Source: a bacterium (GTDB taxonomy: Bacteria; Pseudomonadota; Alphaproteobacteria; Rickettsiales; RI-342). Taken from it: DNA of 41,934 nt. How positions within the stretch are numbered: the first letter of the stretch is position 1; each line of letters starts with the position of its first letter. A program made the position numbers and the translations under genes. The notes below the pieces were generated by a model. It was not told where the DNA came from. It saw only the letters and a list, made by a program, of their open reading frames with translations, and did not search any database. The stretch is taken from NCBI GenBank assembly GCA_016124905.1, contig WGMV01000017.1, positions 1 through 41,934 of the forward strand, written 5' to 3'. This document shows positions 27,101-34,742 of this stretch, piece after piece.

Positions 27101-27599
27101 CTTTTTCCAGCCAGTTGCAAACGGCGGTGGCGAAGGTCAGTTCATCGTAGGGACGGCCGAGGTGGTTTTCCAGTTCCTGCAGCAGGTCGTTGCCGTTAAG
27201 CGTGGCGGCGGCTTCGGCGGTCAGGGCCTTTGCGGCGCGGCGCTGGATGAAAAGGCGCTTGCAGCGGTAGAGCGGTTCCAGCGTGTGATGGGTGGCGTTC
27301 AGGCGGTTCAGTTCCGGCATGATGCCGAACAGGTTTGCCATGAAGGCGTCCAGCGCCGGGGCGAGATCGGTCAGCAGGGAGGAGTAGGTTTTATTGTCCA
27401 GCTTGTCCGGTTCGGCGCGGGCGGCCATCAGGCGGTTGTGATATTCCGTGTGTTCGTGGCGCAGATAATCGAGGAAAAAGCCGTCGAGCTTTATCAGCCC
27501 TTCACGCTCATACAAGTCTGCCAATGTCAGGCCATGCGCCAGGGATAGCACCGGCGTGGCGCTGGCAAGATCGGCAATCTTCATGGCGTTTTCGGACAT
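24132..27599 (-). CDS. Fused GltD-like and PyrK-like flavin/iron-sulfur oxidoreductase
   Basis: A 1155-residue protein. Residues 1-250 are an extension I do not recognise. Residues 251-350 hold iron-sulfur cysteines of the GltD/NfnB type (C257, C260, C268, C291; C331, C334, C338, in IFCHHQGKDSC and HRICNDCMKSC). A FAD/NAD(P)-binding module follows (VVGMGPAGYTLAHH at about 395, VVVIGGGLTAIDTATEA near 580). From about 870 a ferredoxin-reductase part of the PyrK/NfnA type follows, with AGGGLGNAVLFSIGRA and, near the end, a 2Fe-2S motif C1090-x5-C1096-x2-C1099-x17-C1117. In other systems these halves are separate subunits. It follows cysNC by 15 bases, so it may supply electrons in sulfur assimilation; that link is inferred from the operon only. 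Confidence 0.85.
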   Translation of the reverse strand: MSENAMKIADLASATPVLSLAHGLTLADLYEREGLIKLDGFFLDYLRHEHTEYHNRLMAARAEPDKLDNKTYSSLLTDLAPALDAFMANLFGIMPELNRLNATHHTLEPLYRCKRLFIQRRAAKALTAEAAATLNGNDLLQELENHLGRPYDELTFATAVCNWLEKETEHTEALNAASRFAAWVIHNKDGHHRYGHSLLFKFPRKLDFEQLVPVETIEVDGVRMLALPHHHRRQRNGFSLTDQGATLKHALDEAHYCIFCHHQGKDSCSKGLKEKDGSFKKSPTDVTLAGCPLEEKISEMNSLKAAGISIGALAVVCIDNPMAAGTGHRICNDCMKSCIYQKQEPVNIPQIETRTLKDVLELPWGFEIYSLLTRWNPLNIHRPLPRPSSGYRVLVVGMGPAGYTLAHHLMNDGHDVVALDGLKIEPAPPGQSGRDTQLNPVSFAPVHSIDQLQQDLAIRTQAGFGGVAEYGITVRWDKNFLSIIRLLLERRQQFLMFGGIRFGSNLTLEDAWALGFDHVALCMGAGKPTLLNIPNGLARGVRTASDFLMSLQLTGAAKTDSIANLQLRLPVVVIGGGLTAIDTATEALAYYPVQVERFLARYEILTATTGEAAIRQHWSAEDNLIADEWLAHAKAIRTAKQQNPKADIQGLLDSWGGATLAYRRRLQDAPSYRLNHEEVELAMQEGIRFLENATPLSIELDTYGAARSIKLKLPEREIDLPARSILVAAGTQPNTVLARERNDIALDRNYFQAIDEQGQPVTPEKIAKPSSVNILMYRAANGHGMSYFGDLHPSFAGNVVKAMGSAKQGYPHLTRDLLRQPPANAQLREDFFNHLRQSLLATVHAVSRLTPTIVEVVLHAPLAAEHFQPGQFYRLQNYETYAETRQGTTLAMEGLALTGASANPKTGLLSTIVLEMGGSSNLCAHLKPGEPVILMGPTGTPTHIPANDTVLLAGGGLGNAVLFSIGRACREQNSRVLYFAGYRKNIDRYKLDDIEAAADIVIWCTDEPPDFMACRPQDHVFHGNIVAAMQAYGEGRLGEQPISLSAVNHLIAIGSDRMMAAVAQARHTILKPMLNPNHMAIGSINSPMQCMMKEICAQCLQLQKDPVTGEEHYVFSCFNQDQPLDCVSFPHLNTRLMQNRVSESLTAQWLKHIGV

Positions 27600-27614
27600 G
27601 GCGATGTTCAGTGC

Positions 27615-29525
27615 CTATTGATGGCGCAGAGGCGCTACCAGTTGCTTCTCGACATAGGCGGAAAGTTTTTCGACACAGGTTTCGAGCGATTCGTTGACCG
27701 TGTCGAGGGTCACTTCGGGATCTTCCGGTTCTTCGTAGGGGGCGGAAATACCGGTGAAGTTCTGGATGACGCCTGCGCGGGCCTTTTTGTAGAGGCCTTT
27801 GACATCGCGCTGCTCGCAAGTGCCGACATCGGCTTTTACATAGACCGTGTGGAACTTATCCGGGCAGGCGTTGCTGGCCATCAGGCGGTCGGCATGGGTG
27901 GGTGAGATCAGCGCGGAGATGACGATGACGCCGGAATCGGCAAAGAGAGAGGCGACTTCGCCCACGCGGCGGATGTTCTCGGAACGGTCCTCGGGGCTGA
28001 AGCCGAGGTCGCTGTTCAGGCCGCTGCGGAGGTTGTCGCCATCGAGTACGTAAACCTGATAGCCCTTCTCAAACAAGTGCTTCGACAGGGCTTTGGCGAT
28101 GGTGGATTTGCCTGCGCCGGAGAGACCGGTGAACCAGAGAACCCCGCCTAAATGGCCGTTGCGCTGGCAGCGTTCGTTATAGGCCACCGCTGCATCCACA
28201 TGGGTGATGTTGCTTGAGGCGATTTCACGGATGCGCGGACGTATATCCTGGATGCCCTCAAGCGACACGATGCCGCCGCCGACCATGTCGTAACCGTCCA
28301 GTATGACGAAGCGGCCCATGGCCGGAATATCCGCGGCATCGTCCAGCGCGGCATGGCCACGGATGATCATGGAAATTTCAGCGACACTGTTTTTGCTCAC
28401 CGTTTTTGCGCCGGTATGGCCCAGGGTCTCGGTGTCCAGCACCTGATGGATCATCTCAACTTCGCCCCAGAATTCCGCTGTGGCAAGTTTGATGGTGTAG
28501 CGTTTGCCGGTTTGCAGCGATTCATTACCCAGCCAGAAGATGCGGGCATGGAAGCGGCTGGCAAGAACAGGCGCCTGCGTGACGTGGCTGATGATGTTGC
28601 CGCGTTCGATGAAGAGCTGCTCATCCAGCGTAATGCCGACGGACTCTCCGGCGAAGGCCTGGGAAGGGGCGGTTTTGCCCCAGGCTTCGATGGATTTGAC
28701 TTTAACAAGCTGGTTGCGCGGAGAGACGAGAATGGTGTCCCCTACTTTAAGCGAGCCGCTTTCGATGCGGCCGGCAATGATGCGGCGGTCATCGAACTTG
28801 TACACATCCTGGACCGGGAAACGAAGCGGAAGGGATTCCGCTGGTTTATGAGATTCGCAGGCGCGGATGGCATCCAACAGGTTTGGGCCTTGGAACCAGG
28901 ACATTTCCGCGGACGGAGCGAGCATGCCCTCGCCCTCGCGGGCAGCGATGGGGATGATGTGCGCGGGCTTTACACCGATACTGCCGAGGTAATCCAGGCA
29001 GTCCTTCTTCACTTCATTAAAACGCGCTTCGCTATAGCCGACGGCATCCATCTTGTTGACCGCCACCATCATCTGACGGATGCCCAGCAGATGCAGCAGG
29101 TAACCGTGGCGACGCGATTGTTCCTGCATGCCGTCTTTGGCGTCGATGACGAGGATGGCGGCATCGGCGCCGGCGGCGCCGCTGATCATGTTTTTCAGAA
29201 ATTCCTTGTGGCCGGGCGCATCGATGATGACCACATCACGCTCGGGGGTTTTGAACCAGATGCGGGTGGTATCGATGGTGATGCCCTGGTCGCGTTCGGC
29301 CTGAAGCGCATCCAGCACGAAGGACCATTCAAACGGCATGCCGCGGCGCTGGCAGTTGGCCTGAAGCTGCTCGAGTTTGCCGTCTGGCAGTACGCCTGTG
29401 TCATGCATCAGACGGCCGATGAGGGTGGATTTTCCATGATCCACATGGCCGACGACGACTAGCTTCAGCGCTGTGGATTTGGCGGCTTCCGTCTGGATTT
29501 CGGTTTTGAGCGCGGCGTTGTTCAT
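27615..29525 (-). CDS. cysNC: Sulfate adenylyltransferase subunit 1 / adenylylsulfate kinase
   Basis: A 636-residue bifunctional protein. The N-terminal GTPase (CysN) helps CysD make adenosine 5'-phosphosulfate ([25 protein letters not shown] and VNKMD). An elongation factor-like beta domain follows. The C-terminal APS kinase begins near residue 450 ([16 protein letters not shown]) and makes PAPS. Start: the frame stays open 15 codons into cysD, but ATG 29525 leaves a one-base gap after the cysD stop and the family N-terminus fits better there. It is transcribed after cysD and before the oxidoreductase. Confidence 0.96.
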   Translation of the reverse strand: MNNAALKTEIQTEAAKSTALKLVVVGHVDHGKSTLIGRLMHDTGVLPDGKLEQLQANCQRRGMPFEWSFVLDALQAERDQGITIDTTRIWFKTPERDVVIIDAPGHKEFLKNMISGAAGADAAILVIDAKDGMQEQSRRHGYLLHLLGIRQMMVAVNKMDAVGYSEARFNEVKKDCLDYLGSIGVKPAHIIPIAAREGEGMLAPSAEMSWFQGPNLLDAIRACESHKPAESLPLRFPVQDVYKFDDRRIIAGRIESGSLKVGDTILVSPRNQLVKVKSIEAWGKTAPSQAFAGESVGITLDEQLFIERGNIISHVTQAPVLASRFHARIFWLGNESLQTGKRYTIKLATAEFWGEVEMIHQVLDTETLGHTGAKTVSKNSVAEISMIIRGHAALDDAADIPAMGRFVILDGYDMVGGGIVSLEGIQDIRPRIREIASSNITHVDAAVAYNERCQRNGHLGGVLWFTGLSGAGKSTIAKALSKHLFEKGYQVYVLDGDNLRSGLNSDLGFSPEDRSENIRRVGEVASLFADSGVIVISALISPTHADRLMASNACPDKFHTVYVKADVGTCEQRDVKGLYKKARAGVIQNFTGISAPYEEPEDPEVTLDTVNESLETCVEKLSAYVEKQLVAPLRHQ

Positions 29526-29526
29526 T

Positions 29527-30360
29527 TTACATGTATCCATCAGCACGAAGGCGTTCGAAGGATGACTCATCCTTGTCCGCGCCCATTGGGCGGCCAGCGC
29601 GTTCAGAGGTTTTGGTGATTTTCAGTTCGGCGATGATTTCTTCGATATTGCTGGCGGTGCTGGGAAGCGGGAAGGTGATGCCCTTTTCACCCAGCGAGCG
29701 GAAGCGCATCATCTGCCCGCCATAATTCTGGCCGAAGAATTCACCATATTCACGGGCGAAATAAAGCGGCACTACGGGGATGTTTTCCCGATCGATATAT
29801 TGCCAGATATCCAGTTCCGTCCAGTGCAGCAACGGGTGCACGCGCACATGGGTGCCAGGCGGAAAACGCGTGGCGAACTGATTCCAGAATTCCGGTGGCT
29901 GGTTTTTCACATCCCACTGGGCTTCGGTGTTGCGGGGGCTGAAATAACGTTCTTTGGCGCGGGTGCCCTCTTCGTCACGCCGGATACCCGCGATGATGGC
30001 CTCAAACCCGTGTTTGGCGATGGCGTTTTTCAGGCCGCCCGTTTTGCGCGCCGCCACGCGCGCATCGTGTGGAAGGCTAGGGTCGGTCGTTTCCAGCGCG
30101 GGGCATTCCTCGCTCAGAAAATTCAGGCTCCATTCGCGCACATATTGATCGCGGTAGGCATAGACTTCATCCATTTCCAGGCCGGTGTCGCAATGGATAA
30201 GGGGAAAGGGCACGTGACCGAAAAAAGCTTTGCGCGCCAGCCAGATCATGACCGTGGAATCTTTACCAAAGGACCAGAGCATGCCGAGCTTTTTGATATG
30301 CCGGAACGCTTCGCGGAAAATATAGACGCTTTCTGCCTCTAGCTGGTCAAGATGATCCAT
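29527..30360 (-). CDS. cysD: Sulfate adenylyltransferase subunit 2
   Basis: The ATP pyrophosphatase subunit that adenylates sulfate, working with CysN. The 277-residue protein has the PP-loop [19 protein letters not shown] near residue 28 and the family end [20 protein letters not shown]. It is slightly shorter than the usual ~300 residues, from a shorter N-terminus. It is the first gene of the cysD-cysNC-oxidoreductase operon. The 151-base gap to ftsX holds its control region; on the minus strand I see only a weak -10 candidate TATTAA and no clear regulator site. Confidence 0.95.
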   Translation of the reverse strand: MDHLDQLEAESVYIFREAFRHIKKLGMLWSFGKDSTVMIWLARKAFFGHVPFPLIHCDTGLEMDEVYAYRDQYVREWSLNFLSEECPALETTDPSLPHDARVAARKTGGLKNAIAKHGFEAIIAGIRRDEEGTRAKERYFSPRNTEAQWDVKNQPPEFWNQFATRFPPGTHVRVHPLLHWTELDIWQYIDRENIPVVPLYFAREYGEFFGQNYGGQMMRFRSLGEKGITFPLPSTASNIEEIIAELKITKTSERAGRPMGADKDESSFERLRADGYM

Positions 30361-30458
30361 GGAATTCTTAATAAGGTAACGGTTGGTTGGCAGAAACTGA
30401 TAGGGCCTAATCGCTTATCCCGCTACCGTTTTTTCTGCTTTTTTCAGCATGGGCCGCC

Positions 30459-30487
30459 TTGCCTGGCTGGTATGGCGGGAGTATGAT
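30459..30487 (+). promoter_or_regulatory. Candidate sigma-70 promoter of ftsX
   Basis: TTGCCT at 30459 and TATGAT at 30482 are exactly 17 bases apart. The predicted transcription start lies about 18 bases before ATG 30512, with GAGGG in between. This also decides the ftsX start. Confidence 0.55.
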
Positions 30488-30511
30488 GGCGCCCTACCAG
30501 AGGGATGGCAG

Positions 30512-31393
30512 ATGAAACGTTTCGATTTTCCTTTTTCCGGCAGGGATTCCTACGCGGCATTGCCATGGATTCTGGCGTTTATGGTGTTTTTGACATTGCT
30601 CTGTGCCTCGGTGACGCTGAATATCCAGACCGCTACACAAAATTGGCACCAGCAGTATGATTTTCGCCTGAGTCTCCAGATTCCTGCCACTATCGCCAAA
30701 GATCACGACCGTATGGAAAAAGCGCTGGCCGATATCGGCCATGCTCCGGGCGTCACTAAAATTGAGCCGGTGCGCCGTGAGACGGTGGACATGCTGCTAA
30801 AGCCATGGCTGGGGGAAGGGGTCAGCACGGAGAGCCTGCCGGTGCCGGCGTTGGTGGATGTGATGATGATGCCTGACCCGGCGGCAGACGGATCGTTCCG
30901 CAGCTGGCTGGGCGAACATTATCCCGATGTGCGGGTGGATGACCATGCCGCCTGGCTGAATGATTTCAATCGTCTGGTCAGGTCTGCCGGATGGCTGGCG
31001 ATTGGGGTGGTCGGGCTGATTGCGGCCGTGACCCTTGTGATTATCGTGATGTCGACCCGAACTGAACTTGCTTTGCATCGGGCAACGCTGGAGTTGCTGC
31101 GTGCTTTGGGAGCCGAGGACTTTTATATCGCCAACCAGTTTCAGGCCAAAGCGCTTTGGATGAGTGTGCAGGGAACGGTTGCCGGTATGATCAGCGCCCT
31201 GGTCACCATGCTCGTGTTTGCAAGAATCTCGACGCATATCCAGGCGCCATTTCTCCCGCTGCTGGATTTTGGCGGCGCGCATGTGTGGCTGTTTATAGCG
31301 GTTGGTATTTTATCCGTGATGCTGACGGTGCTGGCTGCCCGTGTCACGACCTATCGCGAATTGCGCGCGCCGGATTTCAGGGTTGGTGTGTGA
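30512..31393 (+). CDS. ftsX: Cell division protein FtsX-like permease
   Basis: FtsX with the ATPase FtsE couples divisome constriction to peptidoglycan hydrolase activation. The 293-residue protein has one N-terminal membrane segment (ILAFMVFLTLLCASVTL), a periplasmic loop of about 120 residues, and three more segments (AIGVVGLIAAVTLVIIVM, GTVAGMISALVTMLVFA, LFIAVGILSVMLTVLAA). The sequence TRTELALHRATLELLRALGA between segments 2 and 3 is typical of FtsX. The longer frame from ATG 30449 would include the promoter, so ATG 30512 is preferred. No ftsE is upstream; the gene begins right after divergent cysD. The stop overlaps the next start. Confidence 0.85.
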   Translation: MKRFDFPFSGRDSYAALPWILAFMVFLTLLCASVTLNIQTATQNWHQQYDFRLSLQIPATIAKDHDRMEKALADIGHAPGVTKIEPVRRETVDMLLKPWLGEGVSTESLPVPALVDVMMMPDPAADGSFRSWLGEHYPDVRVDDHAAWLNDFNRLVRSAGWLAIGVVGLIAAVTLVIIVMSTRTELALHRATLELLRALGAEDFYIANQFQAKALWMSVQGTVAGMISALVTMLVFARISTHIQAPFLPLLDFGGAHVWLFIAVGILSVMLTVLAARVTTYRELRAPDFRVGV

Positions 31394-32040
31394 TGCGACT
31401 GCTATTGACGTTTTTCGGATATGCCATAGCGGCGGCATTTTTAGCCTGGCTTGCGGGGTTCGCTCTTTTTCTCCGGCTTGTGCCGGAAGCGCCCCAGCCT
31501 GTGCCGGTGGACAAGGCGGATGCCATTGTGGTGCTGACGGGTGGGGCTGCCCGTGTGCAGGAAGGGCTTGAGCTAACCGAGCGTGGGTTGGCCGACCGGC
31601 TTTTTATTTCCGGTGTGGGTAAAGGGGTGACTGTTAAGGACGTGCTGGTAAACCATGCCAAAGGGCGCACGCGCGAAACGTTGGAACAGATGGCCAAGCA
31701 GCAGCGCATCGCGCTTGGGTATGAAGCCCAGGACACCAATGGTAACGCGCAGGAGGTTGCCAACTGGGTGAAGTCCAGCCATGTGCAGAGTTTTTATCTT
31801 GTGACCGCTTACTATCATTTGCCTCGTGCCATGCTAGAGCTGGGGCATGCATTGCCGGATGCGCGCATCATTCCCAATGCGGTGTTTCCTTTTGAAAAAC
31901 CCGCTGAGTTGCCTAGCCGCTGGACCGCATACCGGCTGCTCTGGGGTGAATATCATAAATATGGACTCAGCATGTGGCGTTTGTACGCGCGACCCTATGT
32001 GGATGAGATCCTTCGTCAGGAAGCGGAGAACCATGTCTGA
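31393..32040 (+). CDS. YdcF/SanA-like DUF218 membrane protein
   Basis: The 215-residue protein has one N-terminal membrane segment (LLLTFFGYAIAAAFLAWLAG), then the DUF218 domain, which starts with ADAIVVLTGGAARVQEG. It continues through DRLFISGVGKGVTVKDVL and VQSFYLVTAYYHLPRAMLEL. Family members such as SanA and YdcF are linked to envelope integrity and their biochemical role is unsettled. The start overlaps the ftsX stop by one base (TGATG) and the stop overlaps plsC by 8, so the three are one operon. The ftsX, DUF218, plsC order is common in Alphaproteobacteria. Confidence 0.88.
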   Translation: MRLLLTFFGYAIAAAFLAWLAGFALFLRLVPEAPQPVPVDKADAIVVLTGGAARVQEGLELTERGLADRLFISGVGKGVTVKDVLVNHAKGRTRETLEQMAKQQRIALGYEAQDTNGNAQEVANWVKSSHVQSFYLVTAYYHLPRAMLELGHALPDARIIPNAVFPFEKPAELPSRWTAYRLLWGEYHKYGLSMWRLYARPYVDEILRQEAENHV

Positions 32041-32833
32041 AGCCGATATATCCAAGGCCTTCTGGGTCAAACATATGCCGCGTTATACCACATCCGCGCC
32101 ACGGGTCTGGCTTTACACGGCACGCTCGCTCATTTTTATTCCCAGTGTCTGGTTTTTTATGATTCTGCTGGGGCTGTGGATTCCTCTTTTTAAGCACATG
32201 GATGAGAAGGCCCGCTGGTATGGCGCCCGGTGCTGGGTGCGCTCGGTGCTGGGCAGCCTGGCATTTGTCTGCCGATTGACGGATGAGCGGCGAGGGCTGG
32301 AGAATCTGCCAAAAGGGGCATTCATCATTGCATGCAAACATCAGTCCGCCTGGGAGACGCTGGTTTTTACCGACATATTGGAACGGCCCGCCTACGTGCT
32401 GAAGCGGGAATTGATGCGTATACCGCTGTTTGGGGCTTATACGCGGCTTCTGGAGATGATCCCGATCAACCGCAGCAAGGGTAGCGATGCATTGAGCACC
32501 ATGCTGAGTGCGGCGAAAAAGGCAGTCGCCGATGGCAGGCCGGTTGTCATATTTCCCGAAGGTACCCGTACATCCCCAGGGATGCCCGTTAAATATCGCA
32601 AGCGTGGTATTATGGCGCTTTATGAAGCGCTGAATGTGCCCATTTTACCTGTTGCGCTTAACTCCGGCCTTTTTTGGGGCAGAAAGCAGATTACCAAGTA
32701 TCCAGGCGTCATTACGCTTGAAGTGCTGAAACCCATACCTCCAGGCCTGCCGCCAGAGAAAATGGTGGGACAGCTTTATGAAGCAATTGAAACGGCAAGT
32801 GACCGCCTGGCACGAGAAGCGCTGGGAGTTTAG
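32033..32833 (+). CDS. plsC: 1-acyl-sn-glycerol-3-phosphate acyltransferase
   Basis: It makes phosphatidic acid from lysophosphatidic acid at the inner membrane. The 266-residue protein has a membrane segment near residue 30 (ARSLIFIPSVWFFMILLGL). Motif I is KHQSAWET, with Glu at the usual Asp place of H-x4-D, a form seen in alphaproteobacterial members. Motif III is FPEGTRTSPG, and motif II/IV regions are present (IPINRSKGSD, VPILPVALNSG). ATG 32033 overlaps the previous gene; the longer open frame upstream is out of family. It overlaps convergent pgk by 4 bases at its 3' end. Confidence 0.92.
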   Translation: MSEADISKAFWVKHMPRYTTSAPRVWLYTARSLIFIPSVWFFMILLGLWIPLFKHMDEKARWYGARCWVRSVLGSLAFVCRLTDERRGLENLPKGAFIIACKHQSAWETLVFTDILERPAYVLKRELMRIPLFGAYTRLLEMIPINRSKGSDALSTMLSAAKKAVADGRPVVIFPEGTRTSPGMPVKYRKRGIMALYEALNVPILPVALNSGLFWGRKQITKYPGVITLEVLKPIPPGLPPEKMVGQLYEAIETASDRLAREALGV

Positions 32834-34038
32834 GCGGCTGCTTTAGCTGTCTGCAATGCGGCTATGCCGGGCAGCTCGTGACCTTCCATCCATTCCAGAA
32901 AAGCGCCACCGGCCGTGGAGAGATAGGTAAGCTGATCGGTCAGGCCTGCATGGCGAAGCGCGGCTACCGTGTCGCCGCCTCCGGCGACGCTTTTTAATGT
33001 TCCTTTGGCGGTCAGCCCCGCGATCATGCGGGCCAGGGTTACCGTGGCATTGTCAAACGGGCTGGTTTCAAAGGCGCCGATGGGGCCGTTCCAGACGGCG
33101 GTTTTGCATTGCGTCAGCTTGGTTGCCAGCGCGGCAAGCGTAAGGGGGCCGAGATCGAGGATCATGTCATCCGGCTGGGTTTTTTCCACAGGGATGACAC
33201 GGCATGGCGCATGGGGCTCGAAGGCTTTGGTCACGACTACATCTTCCGGCAGAATAATGTCGCAGCCTTCTTTCTGCGCGGTTGCCAGGATGGCTTCCAC
33301 CGTCGGTTTAAGATCTTTTTCGCAAAGCGATGCGCCTACTGGTTTGCCCATGGCATAGAGGAAGGTATTGGCCATGCCGCCGCCAATCACCAGTATGTCT
33401 ACTTTACTGACGAGGTTGCCCAGCAATTTCAGTTTGGTGGAAACCTTGGAGCCGCCCACGATAGCCGCTACCGGATGGGCCGGTTTTTCGAGCGCGAGGT
33501 TTAAGGCGTTCAGCTCTTCTTCCATCAACCTGCCGGCATAAGCAGGAAGCAGGCGCGCAAGGCCCTCCACCGAGGCGTGAGCACGATGCGAACAGGAGAA
33601 TGCATCGTTCACATAGGCTTCGCCCAATTCCGCCAAGGCGGCAGCAAAAGCCGGATCGTTGCTTTCCTCACCAGCATGAAAGCGGACATTTTCCAACAGC
33701 AGCACTTCGCCGGGCTGAAGGCGATCCACGGCGGATTTGGCTTCAGGGCCAACGCTGTCTACGCCGAATTTTACGTTCTGGTTCAGTTCCTGCGCCAGCG
33801 CATCGGCCAGGGGGGCCAGCGACATGCCGGGATCATATTTGCCTTTGGGGCGGCCGAAATGGGAAAGAATGACCGTTTTGGCCTTTTTCTGTACCAGTTC
33901 GCGGATGGTCGGCACAATCCGTCTGATACGTGTGGCATCGGTCACCTGGCCGCCCTGCATGGGCACGTTCAAATCCGCCCGCAGCAGAATGGTGCGGTTT
34001 TGGGCGGTCAGATCATCCAGGCTCAGAAAGGCGTTCAT
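32830..34038 (-). CDS. pgk: Phosphoglycerate kinase
   Basis: The glycolytic enzyme transferring phosphate between 1,3-bisphosphoglycerate and ADP. The 402-residue protein has RADLNVPMQGGQVTD at the N-terminus, HFGRPKG, AIVGGSKVSTKLKLL in the middle and the C-terminal GGGDTVAALRHAGL. Length matches the family. It follows the unknown 200-residue gene by 67 bases on the same strand. No gap or fba gene is adjacent. Confidence 0.97.
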   Translation of the reverse strand: MNAFLSLDDLTAQNRTILLRADLNVPMQGGQVTDATRIRRIVPTIRELVQKKAKTVILSHFGRPKGKYDPGMSLAPLADALAQELNQNVKFGVDSVGPEAKSAVDRLQPGEVLLLENVRFHAGEESNDPAFAAALAELGEAYVNDAFSCSHRAHASVEGLARLLPAYAGRLMEEELNALNLALEKPAHPVAAIVGGSKVSTKLKLLGNLVSKVDILVIGGGMANTFLYAMGKPVGASLCEKDLKPTVEAILATAQKEGCDIILPEDVVVTKAFEPHAPCRVIPVEKTQPDDMILDLGPLTLAALATKLTQCKTAVWNGPIGAFETSPFDNATVTLARMIAGLTAKGTLKSVAGGGDTVAALRHAGLTDQLTYLSTAGGAFLEWMEGHELPGIAALQTAKAAA

Positions 34039-34105
34039 AGGCTCAACAACAGGTCAGACTGGCGCCTTTTAACCTTATTGGCTGCGAAAATAAAGTGACA
34101 GTTGG

Positions 34106-34708
34106 CTATTTTTGCGGGCAAGCAACGGCATCAAACGCCATCTGGGCCAGTGCCGCGCCCGGTATGCTGCCGGGGGTAGGGACCATGGAGAGTGTGATAA
34201 GGCTGCCGATTTCCTTGTCCAGAGGGCTTGGGCCTTCCTCGCGCGCCGAGGAGTTAATAAGGCCACGGGCACCATGAACCAGTTTACCCATGAAATTCTC
34301 GATTTTTTCCATCGCGTTGCGTGTAACCTCAAGATTATAGAGCAGGGCCGTGGTGCCCTGATAAGCGGCGGAACCACCGATATAGCTGGCACCCACACGC
34401 CCGGCATCGGTCAGCAGAGGCGCATGTTCATTATTATTCAATCTTTTAAGGGCGAATTGCGTCAGCATGTTGGCGCTGCCGGCGAGATTGATCAGCAGGC
34501 TGTTGGTCATGGCTTCCGCGGCTTTGGCGCTTTCGCCTGGTGTTTCGCTGGGGGGCATGGTTTTCACCAGTTTTTGCATGACTTCCCCGATTTTCAGCGC
34601 AACTTCAGGAAAAAACCGCTTGATTGCAAGGGTTCCTGTAACACCAACAATGGTGCTGACCACGTTGCCAATGGTGATTTCTTTTAAAAAACGCAGGAAT
34701 TTCGACAT
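34106..34708 (-). CDS. Protein of unknown function, 200 residues
   Basis: I do not recognise it. The sequence is Ala/Gly/Thr-rich with helical stretches, a moderately hydrophobic segment at about 10-30 (IGNVVSTIVGVTGTLAIKRF) and another near the end (LSMVPTPGSIPGAALAQMAF). No signal peptide or lipobox is present, and the only cysteine is near the C-terminus (VACPQK). ATG 34708 is chosen because AGGAG lies six bases upstream; the ATG two codons earlier directly touches the AGGAG. It lies between the ABC importer gene (34 bases) and pgk, so it is probably co-transcribed with them. Confidence 0.65.
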   Translation of the reverse strand: MSKFLRFLKEITIGNVVSTIVGVTGTLAIKRFFPEVALKIGEVMQKLVKTMPPSETPGESAKAAEAMTNSLLINLAGSANMLTQFALKRLNNNEHAPLLTDAGRVGASYIGGSAAYQGTTALLYNLEVTRNAMEKIENFMGKLVHGARGLINSSAREEGPSPLDKEIGSLITLSMVPTPGSIPGAALAQMAFDAVACPQK

Positions 34709-34742
34709 GTTCATCTCCTGCGGGCACTATAACCTTTAATTG

